From: Cyclobacteriaceae bacterium
GTDB lineage: Bacteria > Bacteroidota > Bacteroidia > Cytophagales > Cyclobacteriaceae
Direction of reading: 5' to 3'
Length of the DNA: 64,000 bases
NCBI GenBank assembly: GCA_947458585.1
Contig: CANGYY010000001.1
Span: 1-64,000 of the forward strand
Below the pieces are notes generated by a model. The model ran no database searches, was not told where the DNA came from, and saw only the letters and a program-made list of their open reading frames with translations. Each line of letters opens with the position of its first letter. Positions within the stretch are counted from its first letter, which is position 1. Both the position numbers and the translations under genes were made by a program. This document shows, in pieces, positions 23,707-33,221 of this stretch.

Positions 23707-24186
23707 TTAGTACCCGATTCCTATTTTTCTGTAAATGAAGTGCATCAACCAAGCAGGTCCGATCATCAAAAACTGAACATCCTTTAAAAAGGAGGGTTTT
23801 TTGCCTTCGATCTTATGTCCATAAAATTGAACGATCCAGGCTAGGACAAAGACACCTAAACTGATATATGCCAGGTTGCCAGGAAAAGTAATTGACAAGT
23901 AATTGGCCAAAGCCAAGCAAAAGGCAGAAAAGAGCAACATGCCCAGCGTCAGTGCAGGGGATAGAGAGATGTAGTAAATCAACACCAAGAAAAGGGTCAG
24001 GGTAGCCCAGTTTGCAAAATCACCTAAAAACGGAAGTTGGGCCTCTAGAAATCCACTTGGAATACAAAATACCAATCCGACCACACTGAAGAAGATGGCA
24101 GGAACACAAAACCAGTGAATCAATTTGTTGGTCTTATTTTGGTGACTTTCTCCGTATTCGACCAGTAAGGAATCAATTTTTCTCAT
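23707..24186 (-). CDS. DUF962 / Mpo1-like membrane protein
   Basis: The 159-aa protein has four membrane segments and the DUF962 motifs EYGESHQNKTNKLIHWFCVP and, later, WIVQFYGHKIEGKKPSFLKDVQFLMIGPAWLM. The family includes yeast Mpo1, an iron-dependent dioxygenase that shortens 2-hydroxy fatty acids; the conserved His residues of the metal site are visible here (SHQN, IHWF, YGHK). A role in fatty-acid alpha-oxidation is possible but inferred only from the family. It lies between the convergent patatin gene and the divergent FAD oxidoreductase gene, both possibly linked to lipids or redox chemistry, though nothing ties them directly. Confidence 0.88.
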   Translation of the reverse strand: MRKIDSLLVEYGESHQNKTNKLIHWFCVPAIFFSVVGLVFCIPSGFLEAQLPFLGDFANWATLTLFLVLIYYISLSPALTLGMLLFSAFCLALANYLSITFPGNLAYISLGVFVLAWIVQFYGHKIEGKKPSFLKDVQFLMIGPAWLMHFIYRKIGIGY

Positions 24187-24262
24187 GGGATTTTGGGTTT
24201 AAATGCGGTACTTGGTGTCACAAGTTAACCAACCAATTTTAAAAAGTAAATTCTCTTTGTCT

Positions 24263-25390
24263 ATGTTGAGTTTTTGGGAACAAAAAAATTTTTTGAACTA
24301 CGATTTAATCGTGGTAGGAGCCGGGTTTACGGGGTTATCTGCTGCAATTCATTTCAAGAAGCAACATAAGAAAGCAAAGGTATTGGTCATTGATCGGGGG
24401 GTCTTTCCTTCTGGTGCCAGCACCAAAAATGCAGGCTTTGCCTGCTTTGGGAGTTTGACGGAGATTTTGGATGACTTCTGGAGCATGACGCCGGACGAGG
24501 TACTGCAGTTGGTGGAGAAAAGGTATTCCGGCTTGACTCAGATTCGGAAGCAATTCGGAGACAAAGCCCTGCGCTACCAGCACCGGAATGGCTATGAAAT
24601 CCTCGGCGAAGAGCAGGTAGAGGCCTTGGAACAACTAGATTCCATCAATCATTTGCTGAAGAAAATTTTTAAGAAGGAGGTTTTTTCTCAAGTAAAAGAT
24701 CCTTCCAAATTTGGTTTTTCTGAGCAAGTGAAGGCCGTGGTGAAAAACCGTTTTGAAGGGGAATTGGATCCTGGAGCCTACTTGAATGCACTGTGGGATA
24801 AGGCTTCTGACTTAGGGATACGCATCATTTCTGGGGTGAACGTTGTGGAGGTGGATCATGAAGGAGGTAGGGTTCTGGCAGAAAAAAAAGATAAAAAGGA
24901 GATTTTTGAATTTGTTGGGGCACGAGTAGCCATTTGTACCAATGCCTTCACGCAGAAACTTTGGCCTGCATCTCCCTTGGAGCCAGGAAGGGGATTGATC
25001 TTGTTGAGCAAGCCCGTCGAGGGAGGGATTCCTTGGAAAGGAGGCTTTCATATGGATCGAGGCTACGTCTATTTCCGAGAAGTGGACGGACGACTTCTTT
25101 TAGGTGGGGCAAGAAATAAAGACTTTGAAAAGGAGAAAACCACCGAATTTGAGGTAAATCCTACGATTAAGGAACATTTGGAACGGCTGGCTCAAGAGGT
25201 GATTTTTCCAGGTAGACCCCTGGAGTGGGAGATGGAATGGACTGGGATCATGGCTTTTGGTTCCAAAAAATCACCCATCATCCAGCAGATTGGAAAGAAG
25301 ACGGCAGTAGCAGTTCGACTAGGAGGTATGGGCGTAGCCATAGGCTGGCAGGTGGGCAAGGAGTTATCCGAACTACTTTCAGATCTGTAA
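24263..25390 (+). CDS. FAD-dependent oxidoreductase, DAO family
   Basis: The 375-aa flavoprotein has an N-terminal dinucleotide-binding motif YDLIVVGAGFTGLSAAI, then VLVIDRGVFPSGASTKNAGFACFGS, and a C-terminal AVRLGGMGVAIGWQVGKELSELL that closes the FAD site. The SGASTKNAGFACFGS segment is typical of the DAO group, which oxidises amines or amino acids such as glycine, sarcosine and proline derivatives. The substrate is not visible. I chose the ATG at 24263 (MLSFWEQKNFLNYDLIVVG) because the 20 residues before it in the track lack a match to the usual start and contain no signal. nhaC follows after about 50 bases. Confidence 0.85.
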   Translation: MLSFWEQKNFLNYDLIVVGAGFTGLSAAIHFKKQHKKAKVLVIDRGVFPSGASTKNAGFACFGSLTEILDDFWSMTPDEVLQLVEKRYSGLTQIRKQFGDKALRYQHRNGYEILGEEQVEALEQLDSINHLLKKIFKKEVFSQVKDPSKFGFSEQVKAVVKNRFEGELDPGAYLNALWDKASDLGIRIISGVNVVEVDHEGGRVLAEKKDKKEIFEFVGARVAICTNAFTQKLWPASPLEPGRGLILLSKPVEGGIPWKGGFHMDRGYVYFREVDGRLLLGGARNKDFEKEKTTEFEVNPTIKEHLERLAQEVIFPGRPLEWEMEWTGIMAFGSKKSPIIQQIGKKTAVAVRLGGMGVAIGWQVGKELSELLSDL

Positions 25391-25441
25391 TTGATTTTTT
25401 TTCTTTAGTTTCATGGCTTCTAAACACTCGACTTCAACCGA

Positions 25442-26899
25442 ATGACTTCAATTCCAAAAGTACCTAAGGTGCTGGATGCACTGATTCCCTTAGGTGTATT
25501 AATTTTTCTCCTAATCATCAGCATTCAAGTTTTTGGTACAGATGGACTATCGGGTTCCAGTCAGATTGTGTTGATTTTATCGGCCACTGTAGCAGGATTA
25601 ATTGCGGTATTTCGCCTAGGGTTTAGTTGGGAAACACTCCAGGATGGCGTTGTAAAAAGTATCAGTTCTGCGATGAGTAGCATTCTCATCTTATTTTTGA
25701 TTGGTGCCTTGGCAGGAACTTGGCTGTTGAGTGGGATTGTGCCTGCCATGATCTATTATGGCTTGATGGTATTGAGTCCCACAATTTTCTTATTTGCAGC
25801 CTGTTTTATCAGTGGGATTGTATCCACAGCCACAGGAAGTAGCTGGACTACGGTGGCTACGGTGGGTGTTGCCTTGCTCGGAATTGGAAAAGCGCTTGGC
25901 TTTGAAGAAGGAATTATTGCAGGTGCCATTATTTCGGGGGCTTACTTTGGAGATAAAATGTCTCCCTTATCCGATACCACCAACCTTGCTCCAGCGATGG
26001 CGGGTACGGATTTATTCACCCACATTCGGCACATGGCCAAAACTACCACACCTACCATGATCATTACCCTGATCCTATTTTTGGTGATTGGGTTAAATTA
26101 CGATACGGAGGGAAATGTAGCGGATGTTCAGATTATTTCTGAAGTCATTTCTTCTACTTTCACCATTACTCCATGGTTATTTGTAGTCCCGCTTTTGGTG
26201 ATTCTAATGATCGTCAGAAAGGTGCCAGCATTGCCAGCATTATTGGCAGGTGCCCTTTTAGGAGGTGTGTTTGCCTTGATTTTTCAACCCGAAATCATCG
26301 CTCGAATTGTAGGGGAGGAGGGTTCATTCTCCTACATTGGGTTTAAAGGAGTGATGATGGCCTTGTTTGGTGAAATCAGTATAGTCACTGAAAATGCCTT
26401 AGTAAATGAGCTTCTGGTCACTCGAGGGATGGCAGGAATGCTCAATACCATCTGGCTGATCGTCTGTGCGATGGTTTTTGGTGGGATTATGGAGGAGAGC
26501 GGCATGCTAAAGGTCTTGGCTGAATCCATGATCCGAAAAGTTCACCGCGTTGGATCTCTGATCGCTACCACTGCAGCTACTTGCATCTTTTTTAACATCA
26601 CTACCTCAGATCAGTACTTGGCTATCCTGGTTCCAGGAAGAATGTATGCCGATGTGTATAAGAAAAGAGGCCTCAAGCCTGAAAATCTATCCCGTACCCT
26701 CGAGGATTCCGCGACCGTGACCTCGGTGTTGGTGCCTTGGAATACCTGCGGAGCCACTCAAGCCTCCGTATTGGGTGTAGCGACTCTAGTTTATGCACCT
26801 TATTGCTTTTTCAATATCATCAGCCCGATCATGACGATCCTGTACGGTTACCTCAATATTGGAATCAACTATTACGAAAAGGACGAAGAGTTGGCATGA
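25442..26899 (+). CDS. nhaC: Na+/H+ antiporter NhaC
   Basis: The 485-aa inner-membrane transporter has about 11-12 hydrophobic segments. NhaC hallmarks are ATGSSWTTVATVGVALLGI, AGAIISGAYFGDKMSPLSDT and the later NTCGATQASVLGVATLVYAPYCFFNIISP. It exchanges sodium for protons and helps with sodium and alkaline tolerance, which suits a marine or saline organism. Some NhaC-family members instead exchange malate or other acids, so the ion pair is the family default rather than proven. The stop TGA overlaps the ATG of the next gene, so the two are translationally coupled. Confidence 0.93.
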   Translation: MTSIPKVPKVLDALIPLGVLIFLLIISIQVFGTDGLSGSSQIVLILSATVAGLIAVFRLGFSWETLQDGVVKSISSAMSSILILFLIGALAGTWLLSGIVPAMIYYGLMVLSPTIFLFAACFISGIVSTATGSSWTTVATVGVALLGIGKALGFEEGIIAGAIISGAYFGDKMSPLSDTTNLAPAMAGTDLFTHIRHMAKTTTPTMIITLILFLVIGLNYDTEGNVADVQIISEVISSTFTITPWLFVVPLLVILMIVRKVPALPALLAGALLGGVFALIFQPEIIARIVGEEGSFSYIGFKGVMMALFGEISIVTENALVNELLVTRGMAGMLNTIWLIVCAMVFGGIMEESGMLKVLAESMIRKVHRVGSLIATTAATCIFFNITTSDQYLAILVPGRMYADVYKKRGLKPENLSRTLEDSATVTSVLVPWNTCGATQASVLGVATLVYAPYCFFNIISPIMTILYGYLNIGINYYEKDEELA

Positions 26900-27495
26900 T
26901 TCCATACAGTATCAGCAAAGAAGAATTATTGGAGTTGCCTTTAGGCCAATTTGAAGGCCCGATCTATTTGATTGATCGTCCGGAGCAGGTGGAGGATGCG
27001 GTAGATTTTCTAGAGGATCAGTCCTTGATCGGTTTTGATACCGAAACCAAGCCTTCCTTCCGAAAAGGAGAGTTCAACCACGTTTCCTTACTTCAACTTT
27101 CTACCGCCAATCAAGCTTTTATTTTTCGACTCAACAAAATCGGATTCCCTCCTGCTTTGAGAAGTTTGTTGGAAAAAGAAAATGTACTCAAGGTGGGCGC
27201 CGCCGTACACGATGACCTCAAGGCCTTGAAAAAGTTGACGGACTCCTTTTATCCTCAATCCTTTTTTGACTTGAATGACGAACTAAAGAAGGTAGGCTTT
27301 CACAATGTAGGGGTCCGCAACCTTTGCGGGATGGTCCTCAAAATTCGTATTTCAAAGGCAGAACAGGTTTCCAATTGGGAGGCAGACAAGCTGACGGAGC
27401 GTCAACTTCGCTATGCAGCAACAGATGCTTGGGCCTGTTTGGAGATCTTCCAAAAGCTGAAGACAGAGGGATTCTTGGATGAGCTTTTTGGGTGA
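26896..27495 (+). CDS. 3'-5' exonuclease, RNase D / WRN type (DEDDy)
   Basis: The 199-aa protein starts at the ATG that overlaps the nhaC stop (ATGA); the longer ORF in the track runs inside nhaC in another frame. It has the three exonuclease motifs: Exo I SLIGFDTETKPSF, Exo II GAAVHDDLKAL and Exo III YAATDAWACLEIF (Y-x3-D form). The DEDDy nuclease would trim RNA or DNA 3' ends with two metal ions. No HRDC domain follows, so it is shorter than RNase D and more like the stand-alone WRN-type exonucleases of Bacteroidota. Its pairing with an antiporter gene is unexplained. Confidence 0.92.
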   Translation: MIPYSISKEELLELPLGQFEGPIYLIDRPEQVEDAVDFLEDQSLIGFDTETKPSFRKGEFNHVSLLQLSTANQAFIFRLNKIGFPPALRSLLEKENVLKVGAAVHDDLKALKKLTDSFYPQSFFDLNDELKKVGFHNVGVRNLCGMVLKIRISKAEQVSNWEADKLTERQLRYAATDAWACLEIFQKLKTEGFLDELFG

Positions 27496-27517
27496 TTGGT
27501 TGACCCCTAACACATTC

Positions 27518-28789
27518 TTAGCCTACCCGAACTTTCACCCGATCTACACTGGAAAAATACCGTTCCCCAATGTTTAGGAGGTCGGTGGCAGTGAATTTTT
27601 TCAGGTAATTAAACCGGTTTTCGTAGAAACTGAAGTCAAGGCCCGAATAGTAGACTCCCTTAAATTGCTCGATTAGATCAAAGGGAGAACTGAATTTCGT
27701 AAAGAGCTGACCAATCAGGTAATTTCTCAATATTTCAATCTCTTCCGAATCGGCAAGCACGGTGCGCAAGAGGTGAATTTCCTTGTCGATTTCCTCAAAT
27801 ACCTCTTTCTGATGTGCTTTTTTCACATCTGCAGCAATTATCCAGTAAGCATAATTGTCAAGTTCCACCAAGGCGGAGTGGATGCCGTAGGTATGCCCTT
27901 TGTCTTCCCGGATGTTTTTGACTAGTCGCGACCCAAAGTATCCTCCCAAGAGCGTGTTGAATACAGCTAAACCAGGGTAATCGGGATGTTTTTTGGGGAT
28001 CGCCCATGCTCCCAAACGGATGCTGCTTTGCACGGCTCCTTCTTTATCTTCCTGAAAATCCCAAAAAGGGGATGTGCTTGGTAATCCCTGTTTTTGAGCC
28101 CCATGCCTCAATGAAAGCTGTTCGAGTTGGGCAAGGAGGGAGTCCAGTTCCTGATGCGTGAAGTCACCAGAAAGAAAAAGACTACAGTCCTTCCAGAGTT
28201 GGGTCTGGTAATAGGCTTTCAGGAGCTCAGGAGTGATTTCTGAAATATGTGCTTCCGTTATTTCTTGGCCATAGGGATGTTCGGGTCCAAACAACCCTTT
28301 TTTGAATAGCTGTCCTGCTCTTGAACTGGGTTTTTCTTGGTCCAGTTTGAGGCTGAGCTTGCGTTGGGACTTTCGTTTTTCCAAGTTTTCTTCTGGAAAG
28401 GTCGCCTCCGTAAAAAGGGTGATGAATGTGGGTAGCAGCGCAAAAAGGTGTTTTTTGATGCACAGCAAACTCAGACCCTCCTGGGTGTAGCTCAAAGTAG
28501 GATAGACTTCTGCCCCATGGTAATCAAAAAATTCAGCCAGCTGCTGAGCACTTGAATGGGTCGTGCCCTCTTGGAGCATTTGCAGCGTAAAGGAGGGGGT
28601 CAGTGCATGGAGATTCGGAAGTGTTGATCTAGAACTTGCACCGATAACTTCCAGTTTGACCGCGTCAATTCCTGGCGTTCGAAAGAAAAATAACGTGCTT
28701 CCTGTGCTCAGTTGAAATTGCTGAGGAGCAGGTAAGGTAAATTCGGAAGGAAGGGAAAATTGAGGCGCTTTAGAGCGATCTAATGACAT
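27518..28789 (-). CDS. M16-family peptidase-like protein lacking the zinc motif
   Basis: The 423-aa protein has two M16 half-domains. The zinc motif HxxEH expected near residue 65 is replaced (SFTLQMLQEGTTHSSAQQLAEF). The C-terminal half keeps the substrate-binding Arg/Tyr pair in NIREDKGHTYGIHSAL. This is the pattern of the non-catalytic partner in M16B heterodimers. No catalytic partner is encoded in the window. There is no signal peptide, so it should be cytosolic unless another route exists. The ATG at 28789 sits in TGATG with the porV stop, so it is translated with the T9SS genes. The track's start at 28792 is a TTG one codon earlier. Confidence 0.88.
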   Translation of the reverse strand: MSLDRSKAPQFSLPSEFTLPAPQQFQLSTGSTLFFFRTPGIDAVKLEVIGASSRSTLPNLHALTPSFTLQMLQEGTTHSSAQQLAEFFDYHGAEVYPTLSYTQEGLSLLCIKKHLFALLPTFITLFTEATFPEENLEKRKSQRKLSLKLDQEKPSSRAGQLFKKGLFGPEHPYGQEITEAHISEITPELLKAYYQTQLWKDCSLFLSGDFTHQELDSLLAQLEQLSLRHGAQKQGLPSTSPFWDFQEDKEGAVQSSIRLGAWAIPKKHPDYPGLAVFNTLLGGYFGSRLVKNIREDKGHTYGIHSALVELDNYAYWIIAADVKKAHQKEVFEEIDKEIHLLRTVLADSEEIEILRNYLIGQLFTKFSSPFDLIEQFKGVYYSGLDFSFYENRFNYLKKFTATDLLNIGERYFSSVDRVKVRVG

Positions 28790-30003
28790 CAATTGTTGGC
28801 AATGGAGTAGCGAAGGGAGAAGCGTAGCGTTTCAGCTAGCGGATGATTTTGAACTTGAGGCACCAAGTAAGAGAAATCCAAACCAAGTCGCTTCATCGTG
28901 AATCCACCACCCATGGTGAAATACCTTCTTCCACCTTTGGAGTCATCCTCGTAAAAATAGCCCGTTCTCAAGGCAAACTTATCTGCATACAAGTACTCCA
29001 CCCCAAAAGAGAGGGTGAGTTCGCTAAGTTCTTCTTGAAAGCCATCAGGAGCATCGTTGAGGGAGCCAAACATGCCAGAAATCAAAGGTCTGTTTGGATC
29101 TTTTCCCGCAGCAATGATGAGATTGCCGCTCGCATCTGTTGCTAGGGTTCCGTCTGTGTTGGTTTTGTAGATAGGAGGGGTAGGTACCATCAATTTATTT
29201 GCATCCAAAGCAAAGGTCAAGGAACTAGTAGGGTTCACATTGATCTTGTAGGCTGTACCTGCTCTGAAAGTAGTAGGGATGTAATCCAGATCTTGTGCAC
29301 TGTTGTAAGTGATTTTTGGACCTATGTTTGATAGAGTAAGGCCCCAAGACCACATGCCCTCTTTCTCACCAACAAAGATTGGCTTCTGGTGGTACAATCC
29401 AATATCGGCTCCAACGCTTGTGCCAGGGCGAGATTCGGTGCCTCCTGATGCAGACATATTTCCGGAAAGGTTGGAATGAATAAATCGTGCAGAGATACCC
29501 AAGCCTAGGTTAGCTGATAATCGTCTGGAATACGTGCCTCCAATGGCAATATCTCTTGGATTAAACTCACCAATGGGATTTCCTCGCCCATCTGTAAGGG
29601 AAATATCTCCCATATTGAAGTAGCGCAGGTCTAAGCCAAAAGCAGAGTTCTCATCAATTTTTTTGTAGCCAGCCAAGTAACTCAAGGACATGTCATTGAC
29701 AAGCTTTCCTAGCCAAGGCGAATAGGATAGGGAAAATCCGTAACTGTCTTTGATAAAGGCGAGTTTGCCCGCATTCCAATGCGCAGAATTTGCATCAGGG
29801 GAAGTGGCCACTCCTACATCGCCCATAGCTGAATGGCGGGAGTCAGGAGCAAAATTTAAAAAAGGAACCGCTGTGGTGATGACTCTTCTGCTTGGATCTT
29901 GTCCCGAGATGATCACACTGTTTTGCGCAAAGGAGGTGAGTCCTGTAAGTACAAAGACAAGCGTAAAAATAGTTTTGTTCCCGAATATGGCTTTTTTGTT
30001 CAT
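28789..30003 (-). CDS. porV: T9SS outer-membrane protein PorV (LptO)
   Basis: The 404-aa protein has a signal peptide (NKKAIFGNKTIFTLVFVLTGLTSFAQ) and a FadL-like barrel. Its PorV signature begins ITTAVPFLNFAPDSRHSAMGDVGVATSPDANSAHWNAGK, followed by GFSLSYSPWLGKLVNDMSLSYLAGYKK and the final GGFTMKRLGLDFSYLVPQ. PorV carries secreted cargo from the SprA translocon to the sortase PorU and forms part of the attachment complex at the outer membrane. The ATG at 30003 overlaps the porU stop (ATGA). The 69 extra residues in the track lie inside porU in another frame and are not real. Confidence 0.96.
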   Translation of the reverse strand: MNKKAIFGNKTIFTLVFVLTGLTSFAQNSVIISGQDPSRRVITTAVPFLNFAPDSRHSAMGDVGVATSPDANSAHWNAGKLAFIKDSYGFSLSYSPWLGKLVNDMSLSYLAGYKKIDENSAFGLDLRYFNMGDISLTDGRGNPIGEFNPRDIAIGGTYSRRLSANLGLGISARFIHSNLSGNMSASGGTESRPGTSVGADIGLYHQKPIFVGEKEGMWSWGLTLSNIGPKITYNSAQDLDYIPTTFRAGTAYKINVNPTSSLTFALDANKLMVPTPPIYKTNTDGTLATDASGNLIIAAGKDPNRPLISGMFGSLNDAPDGFQEELSELTLSFGVEYLYADKFALRTGYFYEDDSKGGRRYFTMGGGFTMKRLGLDFSYLVPQVQNHPLAETLRFSLRYSIANN

Positions 30004-33000
30004 TGAATCACCAGTTTTCCACTTACCGAATCCACTTCCGAGGTGGACTCTGAGCGTAATGTTAGTTTGTAAATATAAGTTCCTTTCGTTGGATATTTCG
30101 TTTTGTGCTGTAAAAAAATCCAGTCCCAATCTTCGAGTATTTCTGGAGCTTTTATAAAACGATTTTCTTCTGAAAATAGTACTTGTCCACCCATTGAAAA
30201 AATCGTCCATGTCGCGATTAAATTCTCCTGAGGTCGGTTGTGTCGAAAGCGGATAGATGCTTTTTCTGTGGCGGGATTCGGGTAGATTTGGTGAGCAAGC
30301 ACCTGCAATCGGGTGCTATTTCGAACCTCAATTGAAAAAATATAGGTCCCCTGATTCCCAAAATTGTCCCAAGCAAGCACCTGAATTTCATTTTTCCCTT
30401 CAACCAATCCAGTCAACAAAACCCGCGCAGTTCCTTTTTCGAATCCACCTTCTAAGGCTCGGTATGCCTTATTTATAGGTTGGGGAGCTCCGTTATTTAA
30501 GCGCAGGTGCATTGTTTTTTCGGGCGATAACGATGAACTGTTGATGCCACTCACATCTTGAAACTTAAGCAGAACTTCCACCTGTGTACTGGCTATTGGA
30601 GGGCTACTCTGCACACTTTTGCCACCGAGGTCTGCAGTGATTTGTGGTCCAGACTGATCCAGAGTCCCAGTTTTTTTGTTGGCTAAAGGAAGAGTGAGGT
30701 GTCCTGTAGCCTGTATTTTTTTAACTGAATCCCAAGCCTGAATGCGTACCCTTAATTTTTCTACTTTGGACTTCAGGTGTTCGGGAAGGATCAATTGGCT
30801 AATTAATTTTCCATTGCGAACTTCTCCTTCACCAGAGAAGAGGCGTTGATTTTCTTCGGAAAAGGCTATCGGAGCGTTTTCGTCGCCAAGGGTTCGGATA
30901 TCAGTCGGTTGATCCCAGATTTCCAAGGTAAACTTGCCCTGAAAGTTTGGAAGGAAGGCTTGGGTAATTGGGTCCTGAATGGTGGCGGTGAGCTCAATTG
31001 GGACCAGGGTCCTGAGTGAATCCACTGGACTTTGACTGGGCAGGAAAATTAGCTGCTCTAGTTGTACTTTAGCCTCTGGCAATGCCAAGCGAAGACTTGG
31101 ATCCCCGAGAAGGGAAAAATTACGGTTATAGGCTCCGTTAAGGCTTTCGTTTTTGGTGCGCCGGTAGAGCGATCCCAAGTCTGCCCCCAATTCTCCTGCC
31201 GTTGCCAAAGCTTGGGTAAAGGCTTGGTTGATGCTAAAATTCACCGAGCTGAAAACTGGTCTTCCCGTAGCCAATAAACCAATGGCCCCTTTTTTTTGCG
31301 CAAAAAGCAACTCTTCAGCCGCAGATCGAATAAATGGGCTGTCGTGTCGTCCAAACTCGCAGGTGGCGGTAAACCAAATGGGGAGTTGGGTTTGCCTTGG
31401 CCAATTTTCTAAGTCCTGCACCTTAAAAATTTCCTCAGCGGTAAGCGTGGTTTCATTTCCATGCCCCACATAATTGAGTAGTAGCGTGCCCGTATTAAGC
31501 GTTTCAAGGATTGCTTTTTTTGCTTCTGGAGACTCTTGTCTACCTCCAGATTTGAGTTGCTCAAAGCGATCTAGGTACAATTTTTGGCTACGGAAAAAGG
31601 GGAGCGTTTTTTCCAAATAGGCCGCATGCACCTCCGAATCACGAACATGTACGCCATTGTCTCCATCATCTGCCAGGAAGGTGAGCGTACTGCTCGGAAA
31701 GGCCTCTCCCTGGGTTTCGTAGGCGATCGTTTTCTCCAACCAACTTTGGGCTTCTGCAAACGTGATCGCAGGGATCCTACCCACTCCAATCTGCATGGGC
31801 GCATCCCCGGCTTTACTTTCCTCCCAATTGCCCAATTCCCAGTTGACCATTCCAAAGTAATCGTCCGAACTGTAAGTGGTCAGTGGATCCAAACTGGACC
31901 TACTGGTGTAAATCGGCACTAAATTGGGTCGGCCACCTAGTTTTTTCTTGTAATCAAAAGTTCCTTTTCCCAGAAGGAGCACGTTTTTCAACTGCTTGCC
32001 TTGGTGGTATTCCTTTGCAATAAAGTTACGGATGGCGGTGATGTCTGAATTGCCATAGCCCTGCCAATCGTAAATTTCAGCGGTGAATACGAGTTGGGTA
32101 GGGATGCCCTGACTGGCTTTGAACGCTTGGAATTTTTGGGCGACTTCTTTGAACTGGGGTACAGTGATGATCAGTAATTCAGGACTTGCTGGACCTGTTC
32201 CTTTCGGAGCAATGGCTCGGACGGCTAGCAGCTCTTTTGCGTTTTTTGGTGAAAAGAGGACCCACTTTTTCCCAGTGGCAGACTTTCCCTGGTTGTAGGA
32301 TTTGGGTTGGTAAAAATCACTGACTTCCCAAGTTTGAAATCCCGTTTCCAAAGAAATTGAGCTTTCTTCCCTGCCAAAATAAAGGCCTTCCTTCAAGCTT
32401 ACATTTGAAAAGGGAATGCCCATCAGGGCAAAATCGAGGTGGCCAGTTCCTGTTCCCTGAAAACTAAAGCGGACCTGCTCCAAACGTCCTTCTTTTGGAT
32501 TGAAGGGAGTATGAATGCTTGTTTCAGATCCCTTGACTCCATAAGTGCTTGTTGGGATTGGGGAAAAGTTAACCTCCTGTAGGAGTTCGGTATCCGTCCA
32601 AATTCGAAAACTGGAAGAACTGCTGGATTGACTCATCAATCGTGCATGAAGGAGCCAGGGCGCCGTGGATCCACTGCTTTTGGCATAGGAGATGGCCAAG
32701 CTTTGTCCCTGACGAATGGGTAGGGAATACCAGGACCTTCCAGAGTTGAGTAGGTTGACTTTTTCTTCTTTGAGGGAGAAAAGTTGGTACCAAGCCGCCT
32801 GGGCAGCAGATGGATCTGCTTTTCCAGAGTTTACTTCAACGCGCTTGGGTAGGGACTTTTGGGCCAGTACATAGCGAAGGGTGTCTGTGTAGAGGTGATG
32901 CGTGTAACTTAGTTCCCCTTGATTGGAGAAGCCGCTTTGATGTGGCCCTTCTAGGTAAAAGTAAAGTTGATCTGCTAGGACCAAAGAAGGGATTTCCTGT

Positions 33001-33221
33001 GGGCTAAGTTGAGCGGAATCCAATCGCTGTGGAAGCATGCCAGGGTAACCATATATCGCTACTTCTTCTAAGCGTTGAAATCCAAGTTTCCGCGCTTGAT
33101 CTGCGCTAATCGTGTAAATCCCAGCTTCCGTCACTCCTGCAGTGTACTTAAAGGTCTGGGAAAAAGCGGTATGGCAAAATAGTCCCAGAAAAATCAAAAG
33201 GGAACAGAATTGCCGCTTCAT
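30000..33221 (-). CDS. porU: T9SS sortase / C-terminal signal peptidase PorU
   Basis: The 1073-aa protein begins MKRQFCSLLIFLGLFCHTAFSQ (signal peptide). After an N-terminal beta region it has a gingipain-like C25 peptidase domain with the catalytic His in LLNYVGHGNETTL (near 587) and Cys in FTATCEFGRHDSPF (near 618). Beta domains follow, then a C-terminal type-A sorting-like domain (HQIYPNPATEKASIRF up to GTYIYKLTLRS). PorU sits on the outer surface, cuts off the C-terminal signal of T9SS cargo and joins the cargo to lipopolysaccharide. The ATG at 33221 overlaps the pssA stop; the track's 80 extra residues lie in pssA. It is co-translated with porV, its partner. Confidence 0.96.
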   Translation of the reverse strand: MKRQFCSLLIFLGLFCHTAFSQTFKYTAGVTEAGIYTISADQARKLGFQRLEEVAIYGYPGMLPQRLDSAQLSPQEIPSLVLADQLYFYLEGPHQSGFSNQGELSYTHHLYTDTLRYVLAQKSLPKRVEVNSGKADPSAAQAAWYQLFSLKEEKVNLLNSGRSWYSLPIRQGQSLAISYAKSSGSTAPWLLHARLMSQSSSSSSFRIWTDTELLQEVNFSPIPTSTYGVKGSETSIHTPFNPKEGRLEQVRFSFQGTGTGHLDFALMGIPFSNVSLKEGLYFGREESSISLETGFQTWEVSDFYQPKSYNQGKSATGKKWVLFSPKNAKELLAVRAIAPKGTGPASPELLIITVPQFKEVAQKFQAFKASQGIPTQLVFTAEIYDWQGYGNSDITAIRNFIAKEYHQGKQLKNVLLLGKGTFDYKKKLGGRPNLVPIYTSRSSLDPLTTYSSDDYFGMVNWELGNWEESKAGDAPMQIGVGRIPAITFAEAQSWLEKTIAYETQGEAFPSSTLTFLADDGDNGVHVRDSEVHAAYLEKTLPFFRSQKLYLDRFEQLKSGGRQESPEAKKAILETLNTGTLLLNYVGHGNETTLTAEEIFKVQDLENWPRQTQLPIWFTATCEFGRHDSPFIRSAAEELLFAQKKGAIGLLATGRPVFSSVNFSINQAFTQALATAGELGADLGSLYRRTKNESLNGAYNRNFSLLGDPSLRLALPEAKVQLEQLIFLPSQSPVDSLRTLVPIELTATIQDPITQAFLPNFQGKFTLEIWDQPTDIRTLGDENAPIAFSEENQRLFSGEGEVRNGKLISQLILPEHLKSKVEKLRVRIQAWDSVKKIQATGHLTLPLANKKTGTLDQSGPQITADLGGKSVQSSPPIASTQVEVLLKFQDVSGINSSSLSPEKTMHLRLNNGAPQPINKAYRALEGGFEKGTARVLLTGLVEGKNEIQVLAWDNFGNQGTYIFSIEVRNSTRLQVLAHQIYPNPATEKASIRFRHNRPQENLIATWTIFSMGGQVLFSEENRFIKAPEILEDWDWIFLQHKTKYPTKGTYIYKLTLRSESTSEVDSVSGKLVIQ

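Noticed and set aside
26737-26895. Upstream extension of the exonuclease ORF
   Set aside because: It lies within nhaC in another frame. The ATG overlapping the nhaC stop gives a normal DEDDy protein.
30004-30210. N-terminal 69 residues of the track's porV ORF
   Set aside because: They fall inside the conserved C-terminal domain of porU in another frame. The signal peptide starts at the ATG at 30003.
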